Below are positions 18,172-27,654 of a DNA stretch of 64,000 bases, piece by piece. Every line of letters begins with the position of its first letter. Within the stretch, counting starts at the first letter, position 1. A model generated the notes under the pieces. That model was not told where the DNA came from, made no database searches, and saw only the letters and a program-made list of their open reading frames with translations. A program made the translations under genes and the position numbers. Source of the stretch: Streptohalobacillus salinus (GTDB lineage Bacteria; Bacillota; Bacilli; Bacillales; Amphibacillaceae). The DNA lies in NCBI RefSeq assembly GCF_003201605.1, contig NZ_QJJR01000003.1, forward strand, positions 1 to 64,000, written 5' to 3'.

Positions 18172-19496
18172 TTATCCATTTATTTCAAATCACCAAGCGT
18201 CACTAACCTTGTCTTCAATAGATAACTTGTTTCTCTAGCCAAGCTATCGCTCTACTTTACTTAGACTCAGAAAACAGGTCGCGACATCCACTGTGTATCT
18301 TTTCACTATCTCATACGGGATATTCATACCATTAACTTTTTATAAAGGTTTTTAAAATTTCTAACACATAAGCCCCTTCTTCAATTCCTAAACCATATAT
18401 GTTTCTGAATTGCAAAGTCAGATGCATAAATCTTCTTGAAAGATATTCCAATACATTCAAAGAGTTGTACTTATAATAATTTGACCGATACTGATCTTTG
18501 ATTCTTATGCATTAATAGCCGCCTCCTCAAGGCGTACTCTTGGCACAAGTGTCTCTTATTAGTTCTCATTTGTTAAATATGGACTCCCAAACCATTGAGA
18601 ACTAAACAGATTTTGACCATGGTACGCTATAAGCGTGGATGGTGCTATTATAAGGAAGAAATCAGAAATTACTCCATCCGCTAAAGGGATGCTTGCCATG
18701 TTCACAAACAGCAGCAAGAACATTACTGAAGTCGCCCCCGGTTGATATCTGTTAATGTTTAAAAGTGCGTTTTACTAAGGTAGAATGATGTTTAAGTCAT
18801 GTAGAGTGCTCATAAGTATAGCGCTCCTATAAAACTTTTTTAGTATCTAATGGTATTATGCATTTCATTTTACAACAGATCAATTATACATGTTTGCACC
18901 TCCTGAAATATTCGCTATAGCCTTTACATCCCCTTCTGCAAAATCAATCACATAAATTTAATCTCTAACACCAGTTCCATGAGTTGTCCCATAATCATTA
19001 ACAAATACATTAACCTTCTATAACTCACTTTTTGCTATAAGCTAGCTGATTGTTGAGCACTTCATTTGAATCCTCTCTGAATAAACCACTTTTTTAGGTC
19101 CCACTTGTTTGAAATATCTTAGAAAATCAACTCTAAAGCTATTATTAACATTTGCTGTGTCAGTTAATAGTTTCTTACACATAGCATTTGTCTCTCCTCA
19201 ATAATTAGTTGAATTATTCCACTCCATATCTTCTTTTTTGGGGATGGTTAATCATCATAAATTATTGCAGATGAGCTGATTACAAACTTATTCACTCTGT
19301 ACTTCACACATTTTGATAAGTACCATTGTAGACAAAAAGTTGGTTTGATACCTTTTATTTGATGAAGTCTGTTCAGCACTTCAAAATTTGAGTTGATAAA
19401 ATTATCAGCAATAATTACTTAATGGCTTTTATTAATAAGTTCCACCACAGCATTGTTACCGATAAAACCCCACCCCACGATTACTAATTTTTTCAT
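18172..19496 (-). pseudogene. galE: galE pseudogene (UDP-glucose 4-epimerase) split by an insertion relic
   Basis: From the ATG at 19496 the frame reads MKKLVIVGWGFIGNNAVVEL, then a stop, then VIIADNFINSNFEVLNRLHQ, the GalE NAD-binding start. Further pieces read NKFVISSSAIIYDD and KVNVFVNDYGTTHGTGVRD, matching FVFSSSATVYG and [21 protein letters not shown] of GalE. At 18172-18330 the C-terminus reads NIPYEIVKRYTVDVATCF and SIEDKVSDAW. Several stops and frameshifts interrupt it, and the relic at 18332-18880 lies between the last two parts. It cannot encode a working enzyme. galE is common in capsule loci, so this is a decayed member of the locus. Confidence 0.8.
18332..18880 (-). mobile_element. 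Internally deleted insertion-sequence relic, copy B
   Basis: The relic begins at 18879 with the same 71-bp end as copy A. An ATG then gives MSTLHDLNIILP before a stop. A later frame reads RYQPGATSVMFLLLFVNMAS (about 18755-18697), and a last open segment (about 18332-18510) ends GIEEGAYVLEILKTFIKS. These look like the start and end of one transposase with the middle lost. I could not name the family and found no matching terminal repeat at the other side. Confidence 0.5.
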
Positions 19497-19505
19497 TTGT
19501 TTTGA

Positions 19506-20645
19506 TCACCTTGCTTTCATCAATAAATAGTTTTTTATTTCAGTAACTACTTTATTTACATCAGCTTCAAATAAATACGGATGCATTGGTAAAGACAACA
19601 CCGTTTCACAAAGCTTATTAGTCATTTCAAAGTCATTATTATCGTATTCATACTCTGAAAAAGCGCTTTGCCTATGCATTGGCTTAGTGTAATAGGCCAT
19701 GCATGGAATTCCTTTTTCTTTTAAATTAACTTGTAAACCATCTCTTTCTTCTTTATTCTTTAACTTTATCGTATACTGGGCAAAGCTCGATACATATCCT
19801 TCTGGAATAACTGGTATTTCTACAATACCTTCAAGTTTCTCATTATAAAGTCTGTATACCCTATTTACATCCTCAAGTTCATGTTCAATGAATGCAGTCA
19901 GCTTCACATTAAGTACAGAAGCTTGGATTGCATCAAGTCTAGAATTAACACCTATCCTAACATTATCGTATTTATTAACCCCTTTGCCATGAACCTTCAA
20001 CGAATTAAGTAGTTCGGCTAACTTATCGTCATTTGTAAAAATAGCACCACCATCTCCGAAACATCCTAATGGTTTTGCAGGAAAGAATGATGTCGTTGCA
20101 GCATCACCAAAGTTACAAGCTTTCCTTCCGTTGATGCTTCCTCCGAATCCTTGAGCTGCGTCCTCTAGAACTTTTAGATTATATTTCTTTGCGATTCTTT
20201 CTACTTCAATATGATCAGCTGGAAGTCCAAATAAGTCTACTGGAATAATTACCCTTGGTGTAAGCTTGTCTTCATCAATTACTTTTTTAATAGCTTTTTC
20301 AAGTTTAATGGTGTCAATATTAAATGTATATTTGTCAACATCAACAAATATTGGTGTAGCACCTCTAAAAGATACAATTTCACCTGAAGAGAAGAATGTA
20401 AAATCAGGAACAAATACAGCGTCCCCTTCTTTTATATCCCAAGCCATCATGAGGAGCGTCATTGCTTCAGTACCATTTGCACAACTTATACAGTTCTTAA
20501 CCCCTACATATTCAGCTAGCCTTTGTTCTAAGGTGTTCACTTCTTTACCACCAATAAAGGTGGTAGTATTTATAACTTTTTGAATAGCTGAATCAATCTC
20601 ATTCTTCCATTTATCATATTGAGCTTTTAAGTCTCTAAACTCCAT
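19506..20645 (-). CDS. wbpE: WbpE-like UDP-3-keto-GlcNAcA aminotransferase
   Basis: The 379-residue PLP-dependent DegT-family aminotransferase has the cofactor Asp in VLEDAAQGFGG and the Schiff-base Lys in FFPAKPLGCFGDGGA, the WbpE/WlbC form of the motif. It converts the 3-keto sugar made by WbpB to the 3-amino sugar. I chose the ATG at 20645, eight bases after AGGGAG; a GTG nine bases upstream overlaps that site. It is the last of four wbp genes on this strand and lies ten bases from the galE pseudogene start. Confidence 0.86.
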   Translation of the reverse strand: MEFRDLKAQYDKWKNEIDSAIQKVINTTTFIGGKEVNTLEQRLAEYVGVKNCISCANGTEAMTLLMMAWDIKEGDAVFVPDFTFFSSGEIVSFRGATPIFVDVDKYTFNIDTIKLEKAIKKVIDEDKLTPRVIIPVDLFGLPADHIEVERIAKKYNLKVLEDAAQGFGGSINGRKACNFGDAATTSFFPAKPLGCFGDGGAIFTNDDKLAELLNSLKVHGKGVNKYDNVRIGVNSRLDAIQASVLNVKLTAFIEHELEDVNRVYRLYNEKLEGIVEIPVIPEGYVSSFAQYTIKLKNKEERDGLQVNLKEKGIPCMAYYTKPMHRQSAFSEYEYDNNDFEMTNKLCETVLSLPMHPYLFEADVNKVVTEIKNYLLMKAR

Positions 20646-20663
20646 AGTCAACACTCCCTATAA

Positions 20664-21224
20664 TTACTTTTCTTTCAATTCGTTATTTTCTAATATGTAC
20701 TCTCTCCCACATTCACCACACTTAAAATTATCTTTTAGGGGTTTTCCACATTTACAAACCCATCCTAATTGTTTTGTAGGAACACCTGCCATTAATGCAT
20801 AGGCTGGAACATCTTTTGTCACTACCGCTCCTGAAGCAATCATCGCCCATTCTCCAATAGTGTTTCCACATACGATGGTTGCATTGGCGCCAATAGAAGC
20901 TCCGTACTTAACTAGAGTTCTCTTATAACCAGCAGGACCTTTCGGGTATTTGCTTCTAGGTGTTAAATCATTAGTGAAAACCATTGAAGGACCACAAAAT
21001 ACATAATCCTCAAGCTCAACACCTTCAAATACGGTTACATTATTTTGAATCTTGACACCATTGCCGATTTTTACATTATTTGACACATTTACGTTCTGCC
21101 CCAAAGAACACTTCTCACCGATCTGAGCACCCTTATGGACATGACAGAAATGCCATATTTTTGTACCTTTACCTATGGATACATTCTCATCTATATAACT
21201 GCTTTCATGAACGAAGTGGTTCAT
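20664..21224 (-). CDS. wbpD: WbpD-like UDP-GlcNAc3NA N-acetyltransferase
   Basis: The 186-residue left-handed beta-helix acetyltransferase begins with the typical WbpD pattern (SSYIDENVSIGKGTKIWHFCHV) and carries FTNDLTPRSKYP. A C-terminal zinc ribbon has four cysteines in CKCGKPLKDNFKCGECG. It acetylates the 3-amino group of UDP-2-acetamido-3-amino-glucuronate. It overlaps wbpB by four bases. Confidence 0.88.
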   Translation of the reverse strand: MNHFVHESSYIDENVSIGKGTKIWHFCHVHKGAQIGEKCSLGQNVNVSNNVKIGNGVKIQNNVTVFEGVELEDYVFCGPSMVFTNDLTPRSKYPKGPAGYKRTLVKYGASIGANATIVCGNTIGEWAMIASGAVVTKDVPAYALMAGVPTKQLGWVCKCGKPLKDNFKCGECGREYILENNELKEK

Positions 21225-22303
21225 CTGTCAAACCTTCCTTTAAAATCTAATGTACTACATTTATTAAGTGGCAATTTCACACTTTTTCCTTCTGCTGCAG
21301 ATTTATAAATCGCAAGGACCAGCTCAAGCGCATTTCTACCATCAGAAGCTGTCACATAAGGCTCTTTATCATTCTTTACAGCATTGATTACATCTGTATA
21401 CAAGGGCATGTGACCAAACCCATAAACATTTGGTGGATTCTCATGATACTTCTCTTTAACTTCTTCAGCGTCATCAAGGTTATCTGCAAATTGCCATTCT
21501 TCAATCAGATTTACAGATTTTCCTCCAGCCTTCACTGTTCCTTTTTCACCAAAGATATATAAAGTCTCTTCAAGGTTCTTAGGATAAATATTTGTTGTAC
21601 CCTCAATAATACCATAGCTTCCGTTGGCAAACTTAACTAATGCTATGCCCAAATCTTCAACATCGATGAACCCATGTATTAAATTATCTATCATTCCTAC
21701 AACTTCAGTGACTTCATCACCCATCATCCATCTTAATAAATCAATGTTGTGGATGCACTGATTCATAAGAGCACCACCATCTTGCTCCCATGTACCTCTC
21801 CAAGTGGCTTGTGTGTAATAATCTTCTCCTCTATTCCATCTAATATGTGCTGTGCCATGCATGAGTCTTCCAAAGCGATCAGCTTCAACAGTTTTTCTTA
21901 TCTTTTGGACTGATTTATTAAATCTGTTTTGATGGCATGCACTCACCTTGATATTCTTCTCATTGGCTTTCTCTATTATCATATCAGCTTCTTCAAGAGA
22001 AAGAGTAATTGGTTTTTCTATGATAAGATTAGCACTTGCATCAATGCAATCTAATGCAATCTGACCATGTTTACCACTTTCAGTGCATATCGCCACCAGT
22101 TCAGGCTTTTCATTTTGAAGCATTTCTTTATAATCTATATATTTTTTTATGTTTTTAGAAAGATTGAATTCTTGAATTGTATTATCCATTTTTGATTCTT
22201 CAATATCACATAACGCTACAATATCCAAATTATTTTCCAATGCAGCTGCTATATGATTCGGTGAAATTCTTCCGCAACCAATAATTGCATATTTTAAACT
22301 CAT
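21221..22303 (-). CDS. wbpB: WbpB-like UDP-GlcNAcA 3-dehydrogenase (Gfo/Idh/MocA)
   Basis: The 360-residue oxidoreductase has the nucleotide-binding IIGCGRISPNHI at its N-terminus, the family EKPIT motif near residue 96 and QCIHNIDLLRWMMGD around residue 180. It oxidises carbon 3 of UDP-N-acetylglucosaminuronate. It lies 12 bases after wbpA and overlaps wbpD, consistent with one operon for UDP-2,3-diacetamido-2,3-dideoxyglucuronate. Confidence 0.86.
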   Translation of the reverse strand: MSLKYAIIGCGRISPNHIAAALENNLDIVALCDIEESKMDNTIQEFNLSKNIKKYIDYKEMLQNEKPELVAICTESGKHGQIALDCIDASANLIIEKPITLSLEEADMIIEKANEKNIKVSACHQNRFNKSVQKIRKTVEADRFGRLMHGTAHIRWNRGEDYYTQATWRGTWEQDGGALMNQCIHNIDLLRWMMGDEVTEVVGMIDNLIHGFIDVEDLGIALVKFANGSYGIIEGTTNIYPKNLEETLYIFGEKGTVKAGGKSVNLIEEWQFADNLDDAEEVKEKYHENPPNVYGFGHMPLYTDVINAVKNDKEPYVTASDGRNALELVLAIYKSAAEGKSVKLPLNKCSTLDFKGRFDR

Positions 22304-22315
22304 CGTAAGCCCTCC

Positions 22316-23623
22316 TTATAACAACTCAATATTTTCGCGCGCTTCTACATGCTTCATCGCATTCTTTGTATCAAAGATAGCTTTCGCATGGTTTTGAACA
22401 AAACTATAATCTACATTAGTATGTGCTGTTGTTACTATAATAAGATCAGCGCTTTTAATCAGTTCTGCAGTGAGTTCAGGTTCACCCTTTTTAACAACAC
22501 CATGCTCTCGATATTCAGAAACATAGGAATCGTAGTAAACAACTTCTGTTCCTTCTTTTTCAAGCTCTTCAATTACACGAATGGCAGGACTTTCTCTATA
22601 ATCTTCAATATCTTGCTTATAAGCAACACCTAGAATTAAAACTTTAGCTCCGTTCATCGCTTTTTTAAACCTGTTTAGAATCTTACTTGCTCTTTCAGCA
22701 CAATATTCTGGCATTCTATCATTTACCATCATCGATGATTCAATCATAGATGTGTGAAAACCATACTCTCTAGCTTTCCATGATAAATAGTATGGATCTA
22801 ATGGAATACAGTGTCCTCCAAGACCCGGACCTGGATAAAATGCTTGGAATCCATAAGGTTTTGATTTTGCCGCATCAACAACTTCCCAAAAATTAATCCC
22901 CATTTTATTACTTAGAATAGCTAATTCATTTACAAGTCCAATGTTTATATTTCTATAAGTGTTTTCAAGAATTTTCTCCATTTCAGCTACTGCAGGTGAA
23001 GATACTTTATGGATAGGTGCTTCTAAAATAGCTTCATACATCGCAGCAGCTACATCTGTACATTCTGGTGTTATTCCCCCCACTACTTTTGGCGTATTCT
23101 TTGTTTTATATATAAGGTTACCTGGATCTACCCTTTCAGGCGAGAATGCCAGATGGAAATCTTTTCCGCATTTTAGTCCTGATTCTTCAAGAATTGATTT
23201 TAATAATTCTTCTGTTGTTCCTGGATACGTAGTTGACTCAAGAACTATCAACATATCTCTATGCATGAATGGAACAATGCTTTTAGCAGATTCTTTTAAA
23301 TAACTAATGTCAGGTTGTTGATGTTCATCGAGCGGGGTAGGTACACAGATGCATACACAGTCAGCAGATGCTACCTGTGCAAAGTTAGTCGTTGCTGATA
23401 ACAATCCTGATTTTACAATTTCTTTCAAATCATCATTGACAACATCGCCAATATAGTTATTTCCAGAATTAACCATTTCAACTTTAGATTCTTGTACATC
23501 AAACCCTATTGTCTTAAATCCCGCCTTTGCTTTTTCTACAGCTAATGGTAGCCCCACATAACCTAATCCCACGACACCTAATGTCGCAGTTTTGTCTATC
23601 AACTTCTTTTTTATTGTATTCAT
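22316..23623 (-). CDS. wbpA: WbpA-like UDP-N-acetylglucosamine 6-dehydrogenase
   Basis: The 435-residue nucleotide-sugar dehydrogenase starts LGVVGLGYVGLPLAVEKAKAG and has the catalytic Cys in GLGGHCIPLDPYYLSWKARE, the GlcNAc-dehydrogenase form. It oxidises UDP-GlcNAc to UDP-GlcNAcA using NAD twice. With wbpB, wbpE and wbpD downstream, the product is expected to be UDP-diNAc-glucuronate. No adjacent 2-epimerase for the manno form (WbpI) is present. Confidence 0.88.
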   Translation of the reverse strand: MNTIKKKLIDKTATLGVVGLGYVGLPLAVEKAKAGFKTIGFDVQESKVEMVNSGNNYIGDVVNDDLKEIVKSGLLSATTNFAQVASADCVCICVPTPLDEHQQPDISYLKESAKSIVPFMHRDMLIVLESTTYPGTTEELLKSILEESGLKCGKDFHLAFSPERVDPGNLIYKTKNTPKVVGGITPECTDVAAAMYEAILEAPIHKVSSPAVAEMEKILENTYRNINIGLVNELAILSNKMGINFWEVVDAAKSKPYGFQAFYPGPGLGGHCIPLDPYYLSWKAREYGFHTSMIESSMMVNDRMPEYCAERASKILNRFKKAMNGAKVLILGVAYKQDIEDYRESPAIRVIEELEKEGTEVVYYDSYVSEYREHGVVKKGEPELTAELIKSADLIIVTTAHTNVDYSFVQNHAKAIFDTKNAMKHVEARENIELL

Positions 23624-23660
23624 ATATAATTTCCTTTCAATTCTTTATTTTATGACTGAA

Positions 23661-24185
23661 TCAGCATCTTTCTTTTATTATTATCGAAGGATTTCCTCCC
23701 ACTAAGGTATATGGAGGAACATCTTTTGTAACAACACTTCCAGCAGCAATCACAGCTCCATTTCCAATAGTCACACCTGGTAGGATTATAACCCTTCTGC
23801 CTGTCCACACGTCATTTCCAATAGTCACGGGCATTTCATCAGTAACACCCTGATTAATTATTAATTCATCTTTTGCCATGTAATTATGATTTTTTGTATA
23901 GATTATACATTCCGGGCCCATAAGCACGTTATCACCTATTTTACATGTTCCAAGAACTTCAGATTTTTCCCCTATACCTGAACAATTCCCGATAGAAATA
24001 TTTCTACTAATTATTGCTTTTCTTCCTACAGCTACATTTTTACCACAACTATTAAAAATGAGTTTTGCTGATAAAGATCTTAAATAATGAGATATCTTAT
24101 TAAATTTTGAGTAGCTCTGCGGTAAGTGAGTTGCAACCATTTTATATAATAGCTGACCAATTATTACTCTGATTTTCATTTTCAT
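23661..24185 (-). CDS. Hexapeptide-repeat sugar O-acetyltransferase
   Basis: This 174-residue protein has a short N-terminal helical part, then a left-handed beta-helix with hexapeptide repeats. [20 protein letters not shown] carries the acetyl-acceptor His region and [47 protein letters not shown] is split over the end of the protein. This is the LacA/maltose-acetyltransferase group found in capsule loci, where it O-acetylates the glycan. The ATG at 24185 has AAAGGGA before it. Confidence 0.8.
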   Translation of the reverse strand: MKMKIRVIIGQLLYKMVATHLPQSYSKFNKISHYLRSLSAKLIFNSCGKNVAVGRKAIISRNISIGNCSGIGEKSEVLGTCKIGDNVLMGPECIIYTKNHNYMAKDELIINQGVTDEMPVTIGNDVWTGRRVIILPGVTIGNGAVIAAGSVVTKDVPPYTLVGGNPSIIIKERC

Positions 24186-24212
24186 AATAGTCCCTTTCAA
24201 ATTAGTAAAGTT

Positions 24213-25442
24213 TTATTCACTTATTACGCTATCACCTTGTGTTAGTAAATCAATTTCCTTGTTAACTCTCTTATCCCAATTTTCTAATTTTATTCTCGAC
24301 TCCCTAATTGCTCCACTTCTAACTGCATTTAATTCTTCATTACTAGCATTTAATAACTTTTCTATAGAAAATACGGCATCATTATTATCATTAACAAGAT
24401 AACCATTTTTATTATTTTCGATAAATTTTCGTAAACCTATGCCATCCAAACCAACAACAATTGAACCCGTCGAAAAGACTTCATAAAAAACATTCCCTGT
24501 ATTAGAGATATCCCCCATTAACAATGTACACACTGAATAATAAGAGTAAGCTTTTAATTTATCCCTATCTATTGGTCCTAAAAATTTTACACGATCTTCT
24601 AAATTGAATTTTTTTATTAATTGAACTAGGTGCTTATAATAATCTGATTCCTCATCAAAATGTCCTGAAAGATATAGTTTTAAGTCGTATCCTTTATCTT
24701 TCAACACTTTGAGTATTTCAATGTTTCTATCCTGTCTTTTTATCGGGTCGATTCTTCCAGCATGGAAAAGGTACTTCACATCTTTAAGAATGAAGCTTGA
24801 ATCAATTTCTTCAATTGATTGATGATCTACCCCGTTCAATAAAAAGTAAAATGGGTATCTGTGGGTTTTCGGTTTCATAAGCTCATATACTTTATCACCC
24901 TGACTTCCATCATCTGTTATCATCAAGAACTTCTTTGGCAACTTAAATATTAATGTATATATCGGATGCTTTACTGATCCTATCAATTTTCCGTATTTTT
25001 TTAAATCTTCATACACTGAAACAGTTCCATAAACTCTGTAAGCACATGGTATTCTTCTAATTATAGAGATAAAGTTACCCCAAACAGCAGCTTTGCCATG
25101 ACAGTAAATAACTTCATACTTATTCTTTTTTGTTAACTTTAAAAGACTGTTAATTACTTGGAAAGACGATTTCGCTTTCCTAATAACTTTAAGAATATAA
25201 TTTTTAGTAGATAAATCATTATTAATATTAGCAACTATATTTTCCTTGTTTATCCAATCCACTTTAATATTGAACTCATTGTTAAATTTTGAAACCAAGA
25301 CAATATCAACTGTATATTCTTTAGACTCCTGTAATTTTTTGAGTGGTAAAATAAATGACGGTAATCCTTTACTCTCAATACTACCTTCTAAAATGTCTTG
25401 GAACCCCGCCACTAGTGGAGCCACATATAATATTTTTTTCAC
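24213..25442 (-). CDS. Family 4 glycosyltransferase
   Basis: The 409-residue GT-B protein has the GT4 C-terminal pattern: FHAGRIDPIKRQDRNIEILK, KFLGPIDRDKL and the donor-binding FYEVFSTGSIVVGLDGIGLR. It should add a sugar to the lipid-linked repeat unit; donor and acceptor cannot be read from the sequence. I chose the GTG at 25442, six bases after GAGGAGGG. The Wzy-like gene ends at 25460, so the junction is tight. Confidence 0.78.
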   Translation of the reverse strand: MKKILYVAPLVAGFQDILEGSIESKGLPSFILPLKKLQESKEYTVDIVLVSKFNNEFNIKVDWINKENIVANINNDLSTKNYILKVIRKAKSSFQVINSLLKLTKKNKYEVIYCHGKAAVWGNFISIIRRIPCAYRVYGTVSVYEDLKKYGKLIGSVKHPIYTLIFKLPKKFLMITDDGSQGDKVYELMKPKTHRYPFYFLLNGVDHQSIEEIDSSFILKDVKYLFHAGRIDPIKRQDRNIEILKVLKDKGYDLKLYLSGHFDEESDYYKHLVQLIKKFNLEDRVKFLGPIDRDKLKAYSYYSVCTLLMGDISNTGNVFYEVFSTGSIVVGLDGIGLRKFIENNKNGYLVNDNNDAVFSIEKLLNASNEELNAVRSGAIRESRIKLENWDKRVNKEIDLLTQGDSVISE

Positions 25443-25459
25443 TTTAACCCTCCTCTTCA

Positions 25460-26533
25460 CTAAAATAACCAGCTATTATACGGTAACAATTTGATGTTCG
25501 GGGCATAGAAACTTCTCATTAAAAGCACAAATATAATTATACTAAATGAATAAATCAGTAGATTAATAATCATTCTATCTCTTTTCTTAATCAAAATAGT
25601 TAGATTCGGTATTAAGAAAATCGAAACAATATTAAAATAGAACCCTATTCTTGATATTTCAGGTAACCAATAAAGCGAAGTGTAAATTATCAGAGAAAAG
25701 AAATTTAAATTAAAATAAGTTCGTAATTTAATATCAGCTTTTATCTTCGAATAATACATAACTCCATAAAAAAGCACTACCGAAGATTTTAAGATGTTAA
25801 AAATCGAAATTCTGCCTGTATCATATACTGTACCTTCGTATTGAGGATAAATCCAAAATGCAACATCTCTCAGTAAATCTTTTAAAAAAAATAGTAATAA
25901 TGAAGACATTGCAATAAGTAAATATGTTTGCTTATTGATTTTTTTACTTGCAATAAAATATAATGGTAAGCATATAAGAGCACTTTTATGAAATAGAGCC
26001 GCTATTAATATACCGAAAATGAATTTAAAATACTTTCTATCAAACAAATAAACAATTGCATAAATCACGATAGATAACGCCAGATAATTTCTAATAGTAT
26101 TAAAAGTGAAAAAATAATATCCCCACGTCAAGAATAGAAACACACTAAATTTTATGTTGTTACTTTGCTTATAAATTGCAGAAACGTAAAAAAAACTAGT
26201 TATTATTGACGCAGCTCCAATAACCATTCTAGGATCTTTAGTAATATACATTATGAATTTTGCTAAGTATTGAAATCCAGGTTCCATATAGTTTGGTAAA
26301 CCCATTGCAATTCTTTCGATATGCATTATATAAGAAATGTAATCGATACCAATGCCATCTCGAAATGCTGAAAAAAGTCCTAATGTTAAAAACACAGAGA
26401 TAAATGACATTTTTTTTAGTGAAGTATCTCGTTTTGACAACGTTATACCATTATTAGCATTTAAATCAAATAGTTTCTCATGTATCACTAACATTGATAT
26501 AATAAAAACTAATAGAAAAATATACACCCCCAT
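25460..26533 (-). CDS. wzy: EpsG-family (Wzy-like) polysaccharide polymerase
   Basis: The 357-residue membrane protein has about ten hydrophobic segments and the EpsG pattern: AFRDGIGIDYISYIMH near residue 60, EPGFQYL near residue 100 and FNTIRNYLALSIVIYA near residue 145. This family is the presumed polymerase of exopolysaccharide repeat units. It is the only polymerase candidate in the locus and pairs with the Wzx at 15322-16608. Confidence 0.78.
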   Translation of the reverse strand: MGVYIFLLVFIISMLVIHEKLFDLNANNGITLSKRDTSLKKMSFISVFLTLGLFSAFRDGIGIDYISYIMHIERIAMGLPNYMEPGFQYLAKFIMYITKDPRMVIGAASIITSFFYVSAIYKQSNNIKFSVFLFLTWGYYFFTFNTIRNYLALSIVIYAIVYLFDRKYFKFIFGILIAALFHKSALICLPLYFIASKKINKQTYLLIAMSSLLLFFLKDLLRDVAFWIYPQYEGTVYDTGRISIFNILKSSVVLFYGVMYYSKIKADIKLRTYFNLNFFSLIIYTSLYWLPEISRIGFYFNIVSIFLIPNLTILIKKRDRMIINLLIYSFSIIIFVLLMRSFYAPNIKLLPYNSWLF

Positions 26534-26545
26534 ACCTAAACCTCC

Positions 26546-27628
26546 TTAACCATCATCTGAAAGAAATCTATTAACTTCTTTTGAATAATACTCGTCTTCT
26601 TTTAGTATTCTAGTAATTTCAGTATTACAACTAGCATTGAACCTTTCTTCATCAATATTATGATAATATTCGTACAATTTATCAGCAAAATCATAATCGT
26701 CTGGATCAACAGCTATACCCAAACCATTAGTTTGAACTTTTGCTGCCTTATAAGTATTACTTTCTACCAATTGTGGTACCTTATAAAGAACCCCATCATA
26801 ATATTTATTCGATATAGCGTACTTCACTTCCATTAATTTAGAAGTCATGTAAGAATTATTGATAATATCTGCTTCTGCAATCAAATTTCTTTTTTGTTCA
26901 TTATTATATTCCCCTGTAAAAACTACATTTTTTACACCATTTGCATTACAATACTTAATATACTCCTCTAAATCCGCACCTGATCCATGATAAATCAAGT
27001 TGAATCTTGGATTATTTTTCAACTTATCAATAATTTTAATTTGGTGATTAAAATATCGTACAGCACCCAACCAAACTAAATTCAATGTTTGTCCTCTGTT
27101 CTTCTTTGAAAATTCAGTTAAACTGTGAATCTCATTAGTATTAAAATTGTGAACACTTAAATATATTTGATCTTGAGGTAAAAAGTTCTTGAATCCTTCA
27201 GAGGAAATGCATGTGAAATAAGATTTTTCAATTATTTTCTTTTCAATCAAATAAAAAAGTTTATTGTGTTCGTAACTATAATCTCTAACATCAAAGATAT
27301 ATTTATTTTTAAATTTATTAACTAAAAATTCAAAGCTAATTATTCCTGAAAGTGTGGATAAAACAATTAACTTGTCATACTTTATGGCCTTCAACCGTCT
27401 ATTCAACCACAATTTATATCCAATAAAATCACTTAATTTACGATAAATACTTTTATTTAACTTTGACTTTTTCACATAACCAATATAATTTTCAGGGTAT
27501 TTCATGTTAGAACCTTCACGATTCCAGTATAATACCTCATAGTTTTCATTATTCTTTTCTAACTTCTCTGTATATCTATTTAGATAAGGACAGTATTTCA
27601 AATCTCCAATGAAAATAATACCTATCAT
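26546..27628 (-). CDS. Glycosyltransferase (GT-B type)
   Basis: The 360-residue protein is similar in plan to GT4 enzymes. The N-terminal domain ends around YIFDVRDYSYEHN, and the C-terminal half contains LVWLGAVRYFNH, NVVFTGEYNNEQKRNLI and the acidic NKYYDGVLYKVPQLV segment. Motifs are weak, so the donor is unknown. It is 12 bases from the polymerase gene and 26 bases from the GT2 gene, and is probably cotranscribed. Confidence 0.65.
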   Translation of the reverse strand: MIGIIFIGDLKYCPYLNRYTEKLEKNNENYEVLYWNREGSNMKYPENYIGYVKKSKLNKSIYRKLSDFIGYKLWLNRRLKAIKYDKLIVLSTLSGIISFEFLVNKFKNKYIFDVRDYSYEHNKLFYLIEKKIIEKSYFTCISSEGFKNFLPQDQIYLSVHNFNTNEIHSLTEFSKKNRGQTLNLVWLGAVRYFNHQIKIIDKLKNNPRFNLIYHGSGADLEEYIKYCNANGVKNVVFTGEYNNEQKRNLIAEADIINNSYMTSKLMEVKYAISNKYYDGVLYKVPQLVESNTYKAAKVQTNGLGIAVDPDDYDFADKLYEYYHNIDEERFNASCNTEITRILKEDEYYSKEVNRFLSDDG

Positions 27629-27654
27629 AAGTTTCCACCTTCTTTAAGATATTG

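Noticed and set aside
18400-18510. Separate small gene ending in the galE gap
   Set aside because: The frame has no start with a ribosome site and fits better as the C-terminal remnant of the transposase in the insertion relic.
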